A DNA stretch of 63,158 bases. Origin: Chlamydiales bacterium. GTDB lineage: Bacteria; Chlamydiota; Chlamydiia; Chlamydiales; JAAKFR01. Shown here one piece after another: positions 1-7,827 of the stretch. Position numbers and translations under genes: made by a program. The notes under the pieces are model-generated. The model saw only the letters and a list, made by a program, of their open reading frames with translations, was not told the origin of the DNA and searched no databases. The stretch's first letter is position 1. Each line of letters begins with the position of its first letter. The DNA lies in NCBI GenBank assembly GCA_020831465.1, contig JAFIGI010000065.1, positions 1 to 63,158 of the forward strand. The letters are read 5' to 3'.

Positions 1-46
1 GGGCTTTCATCTCGTCTTTAAGTGAATTATTCTTCTTTTTGGTCAT
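1..46 (-). CDS. 5' end of a possible transposase (partial)
   Basis: A reading frame starts with ATG at 46-44 and runs off the left edge; its first residues are MTKKKNNSLKDEMKA. A very strong ribosome binding site, GGAGGAG, lies just upstream (about 49-55 on this strand). A short, basic, Lys/Asn-rich start behind a strong SD, with a possible insertion-sequence end about 70 bases upstream, suggests the first codons of a transposase, perhaps IS256-type. Only 15 codons are visible, so the family is a guess; any small basic protein is possible. Confidence 0.3.
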   Translation of the reverse strand, partial: MTKKKNNSLKDEMKA

Positions 47-116
47 GGCTCCTCCATTGGTTTTGAAGTTAATGGAGAATTTCATACGCCATGACCTTTT
101 TTTGTCACCTCAGAAT

Positions 117-140
117 TTGCACACAATTTTTTACACTACC
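117..140. mobile_element. Possible insertion-sequence end
   Basis: On the minus strand this reads GGTAGTGTAAAAAATTGTGT followed by GCAA. The GTGTAAAA...TTGTGT pattern resembles IS256-family terminal repeats, and it lies about 70 bases upstream of the putative transposase start at 46, which is the expected geometry. The other end of the element would be outside the window, so no inverted-repeat partner or target duplication can be checked. Confidence 0.25.
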
Positions 141-155
141 AAGAATAGACTTGTC

Positions 156-214
156 GGGGGCTTTCGCCCCCCACCGGCCCCGATGCTGCTTCTGACTGTG
201 GGAACAGACCCCAC
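156..214. other. Two GC-rich hairpins
   Basis: Seen directly: a perfect six-base stem GGGGGC/GCCCCC with loop TTTC at 156-171, and a second stem GTGGG/CCCAC at 198-202/210-214. Neither is followed by a clear T-run on either strand, so they are not ordinary intrinsic terminators. They may belong to the mobile element at the left edge. Positions 215-410 otherwise hold only one copy of the dispersed 21-mer and no convincing gene. Confidence 0.5.
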
Positions 215-231
215 GCTCACCTGTCATGTCC

Positions 232-245
232 TATAGCAGAATCAG
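232..245 (+). repeat. Dispersed 21-mer repeat, copy 1 (truncated)
   Basis: TATAGCAGAATCAG, the first 14 bases of the repeat found in full at 1604-1624 and 12450-12470. The sequence diverges after the CAG. Confidence 0.6.
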
Positions 246-410
246 CCGCCGAGCCGATTTACTCACGCAATTGGCATACTTAAAAAAGTGGTTCCATTTT
301 TACGGATATTAAGGTCACCCCGAAGAATGCAAGAGATATTGCGGGAGAGGCTGAGTCTATATATTTCTAATTGATTGAAAACTCAGCCCCACGCTATAGT
401 TGGGTTTTTT

Positions 411-485
411 CGGAGTATAGCGCAGTTTGGCTAGCGCGACTGGTTTGGGACCAGTAGGTCGGGGGTTCGAATCCCTCTACTCCGA
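411..485 (+). tRNA. tRNA-Pro(UGG)
   Basis: A 75-base cloverleaf can be folded by eye. The acceptor stem CGGAGTA pairs with TACTCCG, with A as discriminator at 485. The anticodon stem-loop ACTGG-TTTGGGA-CCAGT gives anticodon TGG, reading proline codons. The T arm contains GGTTCGAATCC. CCA is not encoded and would be added after transcription. A T-rich segment (TTTTTT at about 487-492) follows and could help termination. It precedes the ferredoxin gene by 70 bases. Confidence 0.95.
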
Positions 486-555
486 TATCTTTTTTGGCTT
501 GCTTTTTATTTTACTCTGACTAATAATGCCCCCTCAATAAGCGGAGATTCGTATA

Positions 556-819
556 GTGGGTAAATTGATTTTTGATGATACCGGTGAAGAGTTCGAAGTC
601 AAAGACGGCGATCCGATTGCCGAAGTGTGCGAAGAAGCCGGCGTCCCTTTCGCATGCACGGAAGGGGTCTGCGGAACATGCGTGATCGAGGTAAAAGAGG
701 GCATGGAAAATCTTTCAGACTTCACTCAAGAAGAGGAAGACTTTTTGGGTGAGATGGAAAATGAGCGGCTTGCCTGCCAATGTAAATTAAAAAACGGAAA
801 TGTGAAAATTTCATTTTAG
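556..819 (+). CDS. 2Fe-2S ferredoxin
   Basis: 87-residue ferredoxin with a GTG start; GGAG about 10 bases upstream acts as SD. Cysteines fit a plant/adrenodoxin-like 2Fe-2S binding pattern: C34-x4-C39-x2-C42 (ACTEGVCGTC) and C74 in LACQC near the C terminus. Two further cysteines (C25, C76) lie nearby. The fold starts MGKLIFDDTGEEFEV and ends GNVKISF. It is an acidic electron carrier; its partner is not shown by the sequence. The gene ends 4 bases before the IscA-like gene, so the two are probably cotranscribed and may share a role in Fe-S assembly or electron supply to it. Confidence 0.9.
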   Translation: MGKLIFDDTGEEFEVKDGDPIAEVCEEAGVPFACTEGVCGTCVIEVKEGMENLSDFTQEEEDFLGEMENERLACQCKLKNGNVKISF

Positions 820-823
820 GTAT

Positions 824-1390
824 ATGGGAACAAAAGAACAAATCACTCCTGATATGACCATTGCGGATATTTTTTCTAAGCATCCGCACAAAAGTCAGCG
901 CCTGGCTCAGGCGATGACGAACGCAGGTCTGCATTGCTCTAACTGTAGTGCGGCGACTTGGGAAACCCTCGAAGCCGGCATGCTAGGTCATGGCATGGGT
1001 AAAGCTTCGATCGACAAGCTCGTGGGTGAGCTCAACGCCATTCTAGAAGAGGAAATCGACCTTGATACGATTACTCTCACTACTAAAGCAGCCGAAAAAT
1101 TCCGTGAATTTGCCAAAGAAGAAGGAATGCCTGATGCGGCACTCCGCTTTGGCGATACAGCGGGAGGCTGCGGCGGTTTTCAATACATTCTCGATTTTTC
1201 CGAAAAGGCCGATCAAGATGATGCGGTCTACAAATCAGAAGGAATTGAAATCCACATCAAAAAGGGCATGTTGGGACGCCTCCTCGGTTCGGTGATCGAC
1301 TACGTCGATGGCCTTCAAGGAGCGGGATTCAAAGTCTCCAATCCTAATGTCAAATCTGCATGTGGCTGCGGCAGTTCCCAGGGCTATTAA
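824..1390 (+). CDS. DUF1858 / IscA (HesB) fusion, A-type Fe-S carrier
   Basis: 188 residues in two parts. Residues about 7-70 resemble the DUF1858 domain: ITPDMTIADIFSKHP start and an HCSNC motif (C38, C41) followed by a helical pair. Residues about 83-188 form an A-type iron-sulphur carrier with the three usual cysteines, C116 (GGCGGF) and C180/C182 (ACGCGSS). A-type carriers hold a 2Fe-2S or 4Fe-4S cluster between subunits and pass it to target proteins. The extra CxxC of the N-terminal domain could be redox-active or a second metal site; this is inference. Gene start ATG 4 bases after the ferredoxin stop, so likely one operon. Confidence 0.85.
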   Translation: MGTKEQITPDMTIADIFSKHPHKSQRLAQAMTNAGLHCSNCSAATWETLEAGMLGHGMGKASIDKLVGELNAILEEEIDLDTITLTTKAAEKFREFAKEEGMPDAALRFGDTAGGCGGFQYILDFSEKADQDDAVYKSEGIEIHIKKGMLGRLLGSVIDYVDGLQGAGFKVSNPNVKSACGCGSSQGY

Positions 1391-1484
1391 TATCAATAAT
1401 CGAAAATATCGGCTAGATTTACGAGATCGTTTTGAAGCTCATATTTTTAAATATGCGCAAGAGCCGATATTTTCGATTATTGGT
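1391..1484. repeat. Imperfect 24-base inverted repeat with nested palindrome
   Basis: The left arm at 1391-1414 and the right arm at about 1462-1485 are complementary, one mismatch aside: the core CGAAAATATCGGCT in the left arm is matched by AGCCGATATTTTCG in the right. Between them is a second palindrome CATATTT-TT-AAATATG (about 1439-1454). The right arm runs into CTGAGTTTTGGGTTTTTTT, so the whole could end transcription of the ferredoxin-iscA operon, but a 24-base arm is far longer than needed. Confidence 0.75.
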
Positions 1485-1489
1485 ATAAC

Positions 1490-1507
1490 CTGAGTTTTGG
1501 GTTTTTT
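1490..1507 (+). repeat. Dispersed 17-mer, copy 1
   Basis: CTGAGTTTTGGGTTTTTT. The same 17 bases occur inverted at 12431-12447 directly beside a copy of the dispersed 21-mer, so the two motifs seem to belong to one element family. The T-run after the long hairpin could also serve as terminator. Confidence 0.5.
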
Positions 1508-1603
1508 TCCTTCCTCTTTAACGACTTTTCTTGAGTCTGTTTTGCTTTTCGTGTTCGCAAAGGGCCTTTAGCCATGTGCTTTACCCCAAAGTCCCCACTT
1601 TTG

Positions 1604-1624
1604 TATAGCAGAATCAGTTGAAAA
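1604..1624 (+). repeat. Dispersed 21-mer repeat, copy 2 (full)
   Basis: TATAGCAGAATCAGTTGAAA plus one A, identical to 12450-12470. It lies in the gene-free stretch 1391-1860 and no reading frame covers it. Confidence 0.75.
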
Positions 1625-1756
1625 ATTTACATTTTGACCTGCGTGAAAGCCCTCTCTTTTAGTATTTCCAATCGATTTTTTGTTAAAAAAAAATAAAGAT
1701 TATGCTTTGATTTTGATATGGTCGATTAGGCTTGAAATGATACAAATTTAATCGAC

Positions 1757-1843
1757 TATACAGGGATGTACCGTAGATGTGGCCTCTCTTCCTAAACATG
1801 AAGAGGAATTGTACGCAAGGAGGCAAGGAGGCCTCCCTTTTTT
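1757..1843 (+). ncRNA. Candidate small RNA between iscA-like and lpd
   Basis: A possible promoter (TTGAAA at 1732-1737, TATACA at 1757-1762, 19-base spacer, longer than ideal) leads into about 75 bases that hold an internal stem CTCTTC/GAAGAG and end in a hairpin plus T-run (1819-1843). The adjacent lpd gene runs the other way and its stop is at 1861, so this + strand terminator serves nothing else that is visible here. No known RNA family is recognised. Only fold and position support it. Confidence 0.3.
1819..1843 (+). terminator. Intrinsic terminator, + strand
   Basis: Stem GGAGGC (1819-1824) / GCCTCC (1831-1836) with loop AAGGAG, followed by C and six Ts (1838-1843). The orientation is +, opposite to lpd; it ends whatever is transcribed from the 1.5-1.8 kb region. 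Confidence 0.6.
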
Positions 1844-1846
1844 ACT

Positions 1847-1862
1847 TATAGCAGAATCAGTT
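1847..1862 (+). repeat. Dispersed 21-mer repeat, copy 3 (16 bases)
   Basis: TATAGCAGAATCAGTT. It runs into the stop codon of lpd, so the last two bases of the lpd coding strand lie within the repeat: an insertion or recombination may have defined this gene end. Confidence 0.65.
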
Positions 1863-3234
1863 ATGCATGTATTGCTTGATTGTGGGCTGCCAAAGCTGCC
1901 TCTTTAATCGCTTCGGAGCATGTCGGATGAGCATGGGAAGCGTGTGCAATTTCAAGCAGAGTCACTCCTCGACCGATTGCGACCACTCCTTCATGAATCA
2001 TCTCAGAAGCGTTTGGGCCGACAATGTGCATGCCAATGAGGCGGTCGCTCTCCTTCTCGCCAATGATTTTCACCATCCCCTCTATATCCCCGCTGCAGCG
2101 GGCCCGCGGAATGGCTTTGAAAGGGGTCTTGCCGATGCGGATTTCAAGCCCGGCTCCTTTTGCCTCCTCTTCAGTCATTCCGACACAAGCCACCTCGGGC
2201 CAGGTATACATGACGTTGGGGATAGCCAAATAATTTATCTCTACGACATCGCCGCATATTAAATCGACGGCTGCGATTCCCTCTTCGGAGGCCTTATGGG
2301 CGAGCATCGGGCCATCTATCAAGTCGCCTATAGCGTAGATGCTCGGGACCGAGCTGCGAAACGAGCCGTCAACTTTAACTCGTCCCTGGGGATCGGTTTG
2401 AACCCCGATTTTTTCCAATCCTAACCCTTTTGAATAGGAACGGCGGCCGATCGCAACGAGAACAACATCTCCCCTTAATCGCTTGCTTGATTCTAGAGTG
2501 AGCTCAACTCCCTCTTCCCCAACACTCGCTTCCACCACTTTTTCTTTGAGATGGAAAGCCATTCCTTGCTTGCTAAAGATCTTATAGAGGGTCTTGGAGA
2601 CCTCGCGGTCAAAAGGGGGTGTGACCCGGTCCAGCAACTCTACAACTTCGACTTGGGCGCCTATCCGCTGATAGACCGACCCAAGCTCCAGACCGATCAC
2701 GCCGGCTCCGACCATCAAGAGCTTCTTCGGAACGTTCGGTAAAGAGAGGGCGCCGGTCGATGAGAGGACACGCTTTTCGTCGAAAGGAAGAAAAGGAAGA
2801 GGGATCGGCTCTGAGCCGGTTGCCAAAAGGATGTGATCGGCTTCATAAAGGGAGTCTCCGACACGCACTCTTGTCGGCGAATCTAGGCTCGCCTCGCCTT
2901 GAATTCGGACTACTTTGTTCCTTTCAAAGAGAAGGTTGACTCCACCGACTAGGCCTGAGACGATTTTTTCTTTCCTCTCCATCATGCGGCCAAGATCGAT
3001 CGTCAATTCTTTAGCATTAATTCCATGCTCGCTTCCCTCGCTTGCCACTTTATGATAGTACTCGGTCGAATGGAGAAGGGCTTTTGAGGGGATGCATCCG
3101 ACATTCAGACAAGTCCCGCCAAGGGTTTTCTCCTTTTCTATGCAGGCAGTCTTTAGACCGCGCTGAGCCGCACGTATCGCCGCAACATAGCCTCCGGGCC
3201 CCGAACCGATCACAACTAAATCAAATTTTTCCAT
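1861..3234 (-). CDS. lpdA: Dihydrolipoyl dehydrogenase (E3)
   Basis: 457-residue flavoprotein that reoxidises dihydrolipoyl groups of 2-oxo acid dehydrogenases using NAD+. FAD-binding GSGPGGY is at the N terminus, the redox disulphide lies in [13 protein letters not shown] (C42, C47 from this start), NAD-binding [11 protein letters not shown] is in the middle, and the C-terminal base segment [11 protein letters not shown] matches HxxHPT of E3. The ATG at 3234 (MEKFDLVV) is preferred to an upstream TTG at 3243; it leaves a 14-base overlap with sucB. Its place behind sucA-sucB suggests it serves the 2-oxoglutarate complex and probably also other lipoyl enzymes elsewhere in the genome. In C. trachomatis I remember lpdA being unlinked to sucAB. 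Confidence 0.95.
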   Translation of the reverse strand: MEKFDLVVIGSGPGGYVAAIRAAQRGLKTACIEKEKTLGGTCLNVGCIPSKALLHSTEYYHKVASEGSEHGINAKELTIDLGRMMERKEKIVSGLVGGVNLLFERNKVVRIQGEASLDSPTRVRVGDSLYEADHILLATGSEPIPLPFLPFDEKRVLSSTGALSLPNVPKKLLMVGAGVIGLELGSVYQRIGAQVEVVELLDRVTPPFDREVSKTLYKIFSKQGMAFHLKEKVVEASVGEEGVELTLESSKRLRGDVVLVAIGRRSYSKGLGLEKIGVQTDPQGRVKVDGSFRSSVPSIYAIGDLIDGPMLAHKASEEGIAAVDLICGDVVEINYLAIPNVMYTWPEVACVGMTEEEAKGAGLEIRIGKTPFKAIPRARCSGDIEGMVKIIGEKESDRLIGMHIVGPNASEMIHEGVVAIGRGVTLLEIAHASHAHPTCSEAIKEAALAAHNQAIHA

Positions 3235-4399
3235 CTGTATCAATCAAAAGTAAACGTGAAGGATCTTCTAATATCTCTTTGATCCGGACTAAAAATGTCA
3301 CCGCCTCTTTGCCATCTACGACTCGGTGATCATAACTTAAAGCTAAATACATCATTGGACGAACCACGATCTCCCCATCAACAACGACGGGGCGGTTTTG
3401 AATTTTATGCATCCCTAAAATTCCCACTTGGGGTGGATTGAGAATGGGAGTCGAGAGAAGCGAGCCATAAACCCCTCCATTCGTGATGGTAAATCCTCCC
3501 CCTCGCAAATCCTCTATCGAGAGCTTCCCCTCACGTGCTTTTTTGGCCAAGAGAACAATCTCGCTCTCGATCTCTGCAAAGCTAAGGGAATCGCAGGCGC
3601 GCACAACAGGGACGAAAAGTCCCCTCTCCGTTCCTACGGCAACCCCTACATCGAAATAGTGCCTTTCGACAATCTCATCCCCGTCGATGTAGGAATTAAA
3701 ATCGGGGTAGGCTTTAAGCGCTTCGACAACCGCTTTGACGAAAAAGGACATAAACCCGAGCTTAACGCCATGTTTTTTGAGAAAAAGCTCTTTATACTTG
3801 GCGCGAAGCGCCATAATCGCACTCATATCGACTTCGTTGAAAGTGGTAAGCATGGCAGCCGTATGTAGGGCGTCGACCAAGCGTCCGGCGATCGTTTTAC
3901 GGATTTTACTCATCCGCCTCCGGGTCTCGCCTTCAACAACAACTCTCTCTTCAGGCTTCTTGGGCTCGGGCTTTATGGGTTTAGGCTTTTGCTTCAAACT
4001 CGCCACAAATTCCTCTTCCATGACCCGCTTCCCCTTTCCTTCAGGAAGAGGCTTTTCCTCTTTTGGTGGCGGTTGAGGAGGTTTTTCCTCTTTTCGCGGT
4101 GCTGGTGGAGGCACCTCCTCTTTTTTCTCTTCTTCCTTTTCTTTCGGCCCACCGGCAGGCGCCCCTTCGCTATCGACAGTGCCCAGCACATCTCCGATCT
4201 TAACGGTATCGCCTTCGCTTACATTCCACGAGATCGTGCCGTCGAAAGGAGCGTAAAGGACCTGATTCACTTTTTCCGTCTCTAGCTCAATGATCTCCTC
4301 TTCTCCCAGAACTGCAGAGCCCGAAGGTTTTAGCAAACTTCCAACCTCTGCTTCGGTAATCGATTCCCCCATTGCCGGAACTTTTATTTCTTCTTTCAT
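3221..4399 (-). CDS. sucB: Dihydrolipoyl succinyltransferase (E2 of 2-oxoglutarate dehydrogenase)
   Basis: 392 residues. Lipoyl domain at about 1-80 with the lipoylated lysine in ETEKVNQ (K43). A long charged, Pro-rich linker follows (about 85-160, repeated KEEKPPQPP-like blocks). The catalytic domain begins near [15 protein letters not shown] and carries SYDHRVVDG with the catalytic His and Asp near the C terminus. It transfers succinyl groups to CoA in the TCA cycle. The usual E3-binding domain (a folded segment of about 35 residues between linker and core) is not visible. Fifteen bases downstream of sucA; overlaps lpd. One operon sucA-sucB-lpd. Confidence 0.95.
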   Translation of the reverse strand: MKEEIKVPAMGESITEAEVGSLLKPSGSAVLGEEEIIELETEKVNQVLYAPFDGTISWNVSEGDTVKIGDVLGTVDSEGAPAGGPKEKEEEKKEEVPPPAPRKEEKPPQPPPKEEKPLPEGKGKRVMEEEFVASLKQKPKPIKPEPKKPEERVVVEGETRRRMSKIRKTIAGRLVDALHTAAMLTTFNEVDMSAIMALRAKYKELFLKKHGVKLGFMSFFVKAVVEALKAYPDFNSYIDGDEIVERHYFDVGVAVGTERGLFVPVVRACDSLSFAEIESEIVLLAKKAREGKLSIEDLRGGGFTITNGGVYGSLLSTPILNPPQVGILGMHKIQNRPVVVDGEIVVRPMMYLALSYDHRVVDGKEAVTFLVRIKEILEDPSRLLLIDTDGKI

Positions 4400-4413
4400 A
4401 TGAGGCTATCTCG

Positions 4414-7149
4414 CTATTCAAATGCCATTTTCATGAGTTGATCATGTTCTTTCAGATGTTTCGTATGCGAACCGGTCGCCGTGACGGCGCTTCGATTCCT
4501 TCCCACATACTGCAACAAAGCGGTTTTTGGGAGAAGTTTTTGTAAAATTGGATAGATATATCCGAAAGCTCCCATATTCCGCGGCTCTTCCTGTACCCAG
4601 AAATACTCTTCTATACTTTTATATTTTTGTAAAAAATCTTCGAGCCTTTCAGTCTGCAAGGGATAGAGCTGCTCGATGCGTATAAGGGCGACCTCATCTT
4701 CCTTGCCCCGTTTTTTCCTCTCTTCCGATAGATCGTAGTAAATCCGCCCGCTGCACAAAATCAGCCGCTTCGCTTGCAGAGGTTCGGCAGGGTCATCTAT
4801 AATCTCCTGAAAGGTATTGCTCGAAAGCTCCTTAAGCGAGCTTACACATTCAGGATGGCGCAGCAATCCTTTCGGGGTAAAGACGATCAATGGAATCCGG
4901 ATGGTGCGCTTGACTTGCCGCCTCAGTAAGTGAAAATACTGAGCAGGTGTGGTTGGATAGACGACCTGGATATTCGAGACGGCGGAGAGTTGTAAAAAAC
5001 GCTCCAGCCTGCCCGACGAATGTTCAGCCCCTTGCCCCTCGTATCCGTGCGGAAGAAGAATAACAAGTCCGGAGAACCGCAGCCATTTTTGTTCGGAGCT
5101 TGCGAGATATTGATCAAAAATCACCTGTCCCCCGTTCGCGAAATCCCCAAACTGCGCCTCCCACAAGACAAGAGCCGAAGGATAGGCTAGAGTGTAGCCG
5201 AACTCAAATCCCAAAACCCCGAACTCGGAGAGAGGGGAATTGTAGACGGTAAAAAGACCTTGCTCTTCTTTTAAGGAAGAGAGGGGGAAATAACGCTCTC
5301 CGGTTTTTTGGTCGGTCCAGACGGCATGGCGCTGGGTAAAGGTTCCCCGCTGACTATCCTGGCCTGAGAGTCGGAGATGCGTCCCCTCCCACAAGAGGGA
5401 GGCGAATGCCAGATGTTCCCCCATCGCCCAGTCTATCGGCGCCTCTCCGTCGGCCATCTGCCTACGGGTTTCGACAAGCTTCTTCAGTTTTTTATGGATC
5501 TCGAAGCCCTCGGGAATGGTCGTAAAGCGCGCGCCAATCTCCTTCAACAGCGCCGGATCGACCGCAGTTGCTACAGGCGCAAATAGCTCATCTTTGGTCG
5601 CTTTCCGAAAGTGTTGCCACACACCCCCAAATGCTTCGGGCGGCGAGGGAGTTTTCGAAATCTTCAGCTCTTCGAGCTCATAATGGAGGGATTCTTTGAA
5701 TTTCTCTTCAAGCGCGAGCGCCATCTGCCGTTCGAGTACCCCTTGTCTGATCAACTCGTCGCGATAGGTCTCCCTTATCGATTTCTTATTTTTGATCAAT
5801 TGATACTCAAGGGGCTGGGTAAACATCGGTTCATCGCTCTCATTGTGCCCATATTTTCGGTAGCAATTAAGTTCAATAAGCACGTCAACATGAAACTTCC
5901 TGCGGATCCGCAAAGCAAGTTCTGTCGCATAGACACATCCTTCAGGATCTTCGGCGTTGACATGGAATACAGGAAAGCCGAAAGCATTCGCGATGTCAGT
6001 ACTGTAGCGGCTAGAACGGTACTCTCGAGGTAGGGTCGTAAACCCGATTTGGTTGTTGATCACGATATGAATCGTCCCGCCTGTCGAGTAGCCTTCTATC
6101 TGATGAAGCTGCATCGTTTCGTAGACGACACCTTGTCCGGCAAGCGAGGCGTCGCCATGAATTAAAATGGGAACAACCTTATTTTTTTCATCGTCTTTAC
6201 GTTGGACTTGTTTCGCTCGTACTTTTCCTTCCACGACCGGATTGACAGACTCAAGGTGGCTTGGATTGGCAGTCAAACTGATGTGCACTTGCTTGCCGGC
6301 AGGTGTGGAGACGTTAGACGAATACCCCTTGTGGTACTTGACGTCTCCGGCAGATTCGATCTGGTTGGGATCGACGTAATCCTCGAATTCACTGAAGACC
6401 ATAGAGTAGGATTTATTTAAAATATTGCACAACACATTCAGTCTTCCGCGGTGGGCCATTCCGATCACAAATTCGTCCATTCCATAATCGGGCCCCTTTT
6501 CAACGATTCTAGCCAGGATCGGAATAAGCGTTTCACCCCCCTCCAGGGAGAACCGTTTTTGTCCCACGTATTTCGTGTGCAGGAAAATCTCGAAGAGCTC
6601 CGCCTTGTTGAGATGATCAAGGATCGCCCGCTTCTCATCGATCGAAAAATCTGGGCGCATGCGCGTTTTTTCGACCTCTTCCTGTAACGAACGTTCCAAC
6701 TCGGGGGAGCGGCGGTCCATATACTCAATCCCCATCCGCCCGCAGTAGATCTCCTTCAAAATAGAGATGATCTCCTTTAAAGGAGCTATCGGCTGATCGA
6801 GCAAACCGCATGTCGGAAATTCCTTCTCCAATTCACTCTCTTTAAATCCTAGAGTAGAAAGAAGAAGTTCACGAACCGGCTCAGGAGGATGCAAAGAGAC
6901 GGGATTGCAAGCTGCTTGAAGATGTCCAAACGTGCGATAAGCATCGATCAGATTGAAAACCCGCAAATCAGCAATGGCTTCCTCAGGAACTTCGAGAAAC
7001 TTCTGATAAGTTCCGAACTCCATCCCCTCGAAAAAATAGCGCCATGATGGTTCAAGGCTATCTGGGTCTGATAAAAACTCTTGATGAAGCTGCTCGATGT
7101 AATCGACATTTGCAAGCTGCATATAGGTAAAGGGACGCGATGTGGGCAT
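4414..7149 (-). CDS. sucA: 2-oxoglutarate dehydrogenase E1
   Basis: 911-residue thiamine diphosphate enzyme that decarboxylates 2-oxoglutarate and loads the succinyl group onto SucB. Clear marks are the N-terminal segment for E2 contact (YIEQLHQEFLSDPDSLEPSW), MAHRGRLNVL, HGDASLAGQGVVYET and VINNQIGFTT around the cofactor site, and the C-terminal transketolase-like half (FGYTLAYPSALVLWEAQFGDF). Length is close to the E. coli enzyme (933). It is the first gene of sucA-sucB-lpd; the 60 bases upstream separate it from a divergent lipoprotein gene and must hold both promoters. Corresponds to CT054 in the chlamydial backbone. Confidence 0.97.
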   Translation of the reverse strand: MPTSRPFTYMQLANVDYIEQLHQEFLSDPDSLEPSWRYFFEGMEFGTYQKFLEVPEEAIADLRVFNLIDAYRTFGHLQAACNPVSLHPPEPVRELLLSTLGFKESELEKEFPTCGLLDQPIAPLKEIISILKEIYCGRMGIEYMDRRSPELERSLQEEVEKTRMRPDFSIDEKRAILDHLNKAELFEIFLHTKYVGQKRFSLEGGETLIPILARIVEKGPDYGMDEFVIGMAHRGRLNVLCNILNKSYSMVFSEFEDYVDPNQIESAGDVKYHKGYSSNVSTPAGKQVHISLTANPSHLESVNPVVEGKVRAKQVQRKDDEKNKVVPILIHGDASLAGQGVVYETMQLHQIEGYSTGGTIHIVINNQIGFTTLPREYRSSRYSTDIANAFGFPVFHVNAEDPEGCVYATELALRIRRKFHVDVLIELNCYRKYGHNESDEPMFTQPLEYQLIKNKKSIRETYRDELIRQGVLERQMALALEEKFKESLHYELEELKISKTPSPPEAFGGVWQHFRKATKDELFAPVATAVDPALLKEIGARFTTIPEGFEIHKKLKKLVETRRQMADGEAPIDWAMGEHLAFASLLWEGTHLRLSGQDSQRGTFTQRHAVWTDQKTGERYFPLSSLKEEQGLFTVYNSPLSEFGVLGFEFGYTLAYPSALVLWEAQFGDFANGGQVIFDQYLASSEQKWLRFSGLVILLPHGYEGQGAEHSSGRLERFLQLSAVSNIQVVYPTTPAQYFHLLRRQVKRTIRIPLIVFTPKGLLRHPECVSSLKELSSNTFQEIIDDPAEPLQAKRLILCSGRIYYDLSEERKKRGKEDEVALIRIEQLYPLQTERLEDFLQKYKSIEEYFWVQEEPRNMGAFGYIYPILQKLLPKTALLQYVGRNRSAVTATGSHTKHLKEHDQLMKMAFE

Positions 7150-7209
7150 AAAACCATTTATTTGCTACATTCATCTCCCCAATAGCATTTTGCATACCAA
7201 ACTGACGCC

Positions 7210-7827
7210 ATGATGAAAATCCATCTTCTTCTGATCCTCATTTTTCTATCGGGCTGCCACAAATCTCCTAAAAAAGTTTCCCCATTCACAGTAGAGGAAT
7301 TTACCGGCAGGGAGGAGTCGGCTGGCGCAGCCTTGGTACGCCGTCCGGTCTACCGAGCCAAAGTTCCTGCCGGTTGGAAGCGCGTCGATCATGATGGGTC
7401 TATTCAAGATACAAGGGAGCCGAACGTCTCTTTCCTCATCGACGAAGAGCTTAAAGTCACGATCCATACATTCCCCTCAAACCGTCTGGAAGAACGGATT
7501 CCTCCAAAGGCGCAGGTCGCACGTTGGATGCGGCAACTGGGAGAGGTCGAGACCCGTTTAGAACCGGCCTGCCGCTGCGGTTTTTTCGGACTCTGTCTGG
7601 AGGGGCCGACAATTCTCGCATGGAGCATGCAGCTCGATTTCGAACACTACCAGACTCTTAGCTTTCTCGCCTCTTGCCCTATGGAGGAGGAACATTTCAA
7701 ACAAATGCGTGCCGACTATACGATCAAGGCAGCAGGACCCTCCGAACTGATCGCCCGTCATAGGAAAGAACTGCAGTTTTTTGCGGAGAGTTTTGAATTG
7801 ATCCAAGAAATCCCCGGGAGGCTGTGA
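7210..7827 (+). CDS. Predicted lipoprotein, unknown function
   Basis: 205 residues beginning MMKIHLLLILIFLSGCHKS, a lipoprotein signal peptide with lipobox LSGC, so the mature protein should be tethered by its N-terminal cysteine. The rest is soluble and contains AKVPAGWKRVDHDG and a cluster CRCGFFGLC. No family is recognised; the VPxGWKR phrase recalls small lipoproteins of the PsbP-like kind, a weak similarity. The stop codon overlaps the GTG start of the next gene (GTGA), so it is probably translated together with the ResB-like protein and may act with it at the cell envelope. Confidence 0.8.
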   Translation: MMKIHLLLILIFLSGCHKSPKKVSPFTVEEFTGREESAGAALVRRPVYRAKVPAGWKRVDHDGSIQDTREPNVSFLIDEELKVTIHTFPSNRLEERIPPKAQVARWMRQLGEVETRLEPACRCGFFGLCLEGPTILAWSMQLDFEHYQTLSFLASCPMEEEHFKQMRADYTIKAAGPSELIARHRKELQFFAESFELIQEIPGRL

